Shown here in pieces: positions 39,535 to 41,940 of a stretch of DNA of 41,940 bases. The stretch covers positions 1 through 41,940 of the forward strand of contig MARA01000090.1 in NCBI GenBank assembly GCA_001792895.1. Reading direction: 5' to 3'. Numbering within the stretch: position 1 is the first letter of the stretch; each line of letters opens with the position of its first letter. A model generated the notes under the pieces. The model was not told the DNA's origin. It was given only the letters and a program-made list of their open reading frames with translations, and did not search any database. Origin of the DNA: Lentinus brumalis (Eukaryota > Basidiomycota > Agaricomycetes > Polyporales > Polyporaceae). Both the position numbers and the translations under genes were made by a program.

Positions 39535-41940
39535 ACTTCGCCAAGGCGTCCGTCTCCAACTGACCACTGACGAAGCGTGTCTGCTCACGGCCGCGTTGGC
39601 TTCTGGCACACGCACGCTGGCCCTCGTCTCGCAGTCCCTGCAATCAAAGTCACCGACGGTCCCAACGGTGTGTTCGTCGCCTACTGGTGAGAACTTCACG
39701 CTGAGCTCACCTCCTCATCAGGTGCGCGCCGCTTCATGAGCACCCCCGCGAAGTGCTTGCCAAGCGCCACCGCCATGGCTGCTACCTTCGACACCGCACT
39801 CATCGAGCGCATGAGCCGGGAGCTCCTCGCCGAAGAGGTGAAGCTCAAGGCTGCGTCTGTCCTGCTCGGCCCGACGTGCAACATTCAGCGCAACCCGCTC
39901 GGGGGACGCTCGTTCGAGTCGTACTCCGAGGACCCCCATCTCTCCGGCATGGTCGCTGCGGCGTACTGCAAGGGTCTCCAGGAGGGCGGGATCGGCGCCT
40001 GCATCAAACACTTTGTCGGGAACGACAAAGAGAACGATCGGTTCGGCTACGATTCTACTATGACCGAGCGTGCGCTGAGGGAGATCTACCTTATGCCATT
40101 CATGCTGGCGGAGAAGTACGCCAAGCCGTGGGCATTCATGACTGCGTAGGTAATCTCGTGTTCTTGAATTGGGTCTTCGCTCATATCCACTCCTGACAGG
40201 TACAACCGGGTGAACGGGACACACGTATCCGAAAATTCCTACATTATCGGCGATATCCTCCGGAAAGAGTGGGGCAGCAACGCTACGGTCATGAGCGACT
40301 GGTACGTTCCTCTGCCAGGACTCCGATGGGAGGACTTGAATCAACTTGCTCGCCTTATACAGGTTCGGTGTCTACTCGATTGACCACGCTATCAACGCCG
40401 GACTTGACCTCGAGATGCCTGGGACGAACAAGTGGCGTACCCTTAACCTCATGAACCGCTCATGAGTGTCCTACCTGTATTTGCCACCGCTCCTACTCAC
40501 GTGGGGCTGACCACATACAGGATTGAGAGCAGGAAGATCACGAAGCGTACAGTCAAAGAACGCGCCGCCAAGGTCCTTGAACTCGTGCAGAAGTGCGCTG
40601 CTGCAGCTCCCGAGGTGCGTTCAAGAGCCTACTCGAAGGCTGGGAGGATCGCTGACTGTCGCCCAGGTCCTCGACGGAGATCGCGTGGAGAAGACTGGCG
40701 ACCGGCAGAGCGGAAGGGAGATCATGACCAAGGTCGCCAGCGAGTCCATCGTCCTCCTGAAGAACGAGGGAGGCATCCTTCCCTTGAAGCCCAAGGTGAG
40801 TGACGCGAAGTCATGTCGGTATCGCGTGTTGACGTGATGCCCCGATGCCACAGGAGCAAGGTTTGAAGAAGATCGCTATCATAGGGGGAATGCGAAGGCG
40901 ACTGTGCTCAGCGGAGGTGGATCTGCGGCGCTGAAGCCGAGTTTCTTCGTCACGCCGTACGAGGGCATCGTCTCTGCTCTCGGCGACGTCGCTCCCGACG
41001 TCGAGGTCACGTACTCCGAGGGTGCACGAGGTATGTCGCCCACGCACGGACCGATCAAGCAGAGTTGCTCATTCTGTTCCACGCAGCCTACATGCAGATG
41101 CCGACTCTCGAGAACGAGATCGTGACTGAAGACGGCAAGCCCGGCTGGACGGGATACTTCCACTCCACGAGGACAACGATAGCATGACGCCGCTGGCTGC
41201 AGTTACAGCAACACGCTACATTGACGAGACGCGCGTTTTCTTGAGGTACGTCGCATGTCCTGAGCCCCAGTAGCATTGTTGCTGACGTCTCGCTGCAGCG
41301 ACGACTACCCTCGAGAGCTCACGAAACGGTTCACTCTGCGCCTGCGCGGGTTCCTCAAGCCCCGGGAGACGGACACTGACTTCGAGTTCGGCCTCCTGTC
41401 CGCCGGCCGCGCGAAGCTCTTCATCGACGACCAACTCGTCATCGACAACTGGACGAAGCAGACGCGCGGGCAGGCGTTCTTCAACTGCGGCTCGACGGAG
41501 GAGACGGGCGTGTTCAAGCTCAAGGCCGGGGTCAAGCACAAGGTGTTCGTCGAGTTCTGCAACGTGCGTGCGCCCGCGGACGAGGACCCCGTCGAGGCGC
41601 TCATGGACGCGAACGGGGGTGTGCGTCTTGGCGGCGCGGAGGTGCAGCACCCGGACGAGCTGATGGCGACCGCCGTGCAGCTCGCGCAGGAGGCGGACGC
41701 GGTCATCGCCGTCGTCGGGCTCAACGCGGACTGGGAGACGGAGGGGTACGACCGGACGACGCTGGCGCTCCCGGGGCGCGGACTGAGCTCGTGCGGAAGG
41801 TGGCGGCGGCGAACAGGCGCACGATCGTCGTGACGCAGAGCGGGTCGAGCATCACGATGCCATGGGCGGACGAGGTGGCTGCGATCGTGCATGCGTGGTA
41901 CCTGGGGAATGCGACTGGGGACGCGATCGGGCAGGTGCTT
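39535..41940 (+). CDS. Beta-glucosidase, GH3 family with PA14 insert (partial, several breaks)
   Basis: Recognisable from DFAKAS onward and cut by the right window edge. In order it has the KVTDGPNG and [18 protein letters not shown] segments and the (alpha/beta)8 domain with [11 protein letters not shown] and YNRVNG. The catalytic nucleophile Asp is in MSDW, followed by GLDLEMPG. Next are the second domain ([16 protein letters not shown]) and a PA14 insert ([18 protein letters not shown]). After that come [21 protein letters not shown] and SGSSITMPW. The enzyme would hydrolyse terminal beta-D-glucosyl residues in cellulose or glucan breakdown. No signal peptide is visible, and PA14-GH3 enzymes are often intracellular. 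Frame breaks occur near 39589-39595, 40884-40888, 41165-41166 and 41770-41776. The donor of the intron at 40462-40520 reads AT instead of GT. It may be a pseudogene or the sequence may contain errors. Confidence 0.9.

Noticed and set aside
40462..40520. U12-type AT-AC intron
   Set aside because: The donor is ATGAGT rather than ATATCC and the acceptor is AG, so a mutated GT donor is the simpler reading.

Overview
The window reads as nuclear DNA of a basidiomycete fungus, probably an Agaricomycete. Most genes are broken by many short introns (about 45-70 nt, GT...AG) whose phases join cleanly. The families also fit: a fungal Helitron, a glycoside hydrolase family 3 beta-glucosidase with a PA14 insert, and several uncharacterised protein types that I recall as multi-copy families of mushroom-forming fungi (the last point is from memory and not checked here).

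Layout. 58-7830 is an autonomous Helitron on the minus strand with one uninterrupted 2564-codon Rep-helicase ORF that ends in a ubiquitin-protease-like domain. 8385-11682 (minus) is a multi-exon gene with acidic tracts and a histone-H1-like Lys/Ala/Thr repeat. 12419-13732 (plus) is an uncharacterised gene of six exons. 13937-19051 (minus) is a 13-exon gene whose N-terminal third carries the HxD...H...R signature of a TET/JBP-type 2-oxoglutarate/Fe(II) dioxygenase. 19569-20808 holds an unusual hairpin repeat, a 21-bp minisatellite and 92-bp direct repeats.

21196-29444 is the most striking part. Four genes (21605-24472 plus, 24758-25917 minus, 26293-27730 plus, 28012-29348 minus) each have the same 24-nt motif upstream, always pointing towards the gene. 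Three of them are coiled-coil/RING-type paralogues that share an 18-nt microexon just before the RING-coding exon, while their RING residues are kept to different degrees. Two further uncharacterised genes follow (29669-31636 and 32113-33621). 33622-39534 is gene-poor. The window closes in a partial GH3 beta-glucosidase gene with several frame breaks.

How the parts may fit together. The TET/JBP-like enzyme, the H1-like protein and the RING proteins could form a chromatin or DNA-modification module, or the cargo of a large mobile element. Both are inference. No transposase other than the Helitron Rep was found. Eight single-base frame breaks, all looking like lost bases and mostly in C/G runs, affect three genes. 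They may be assembly errors rather than true decay.
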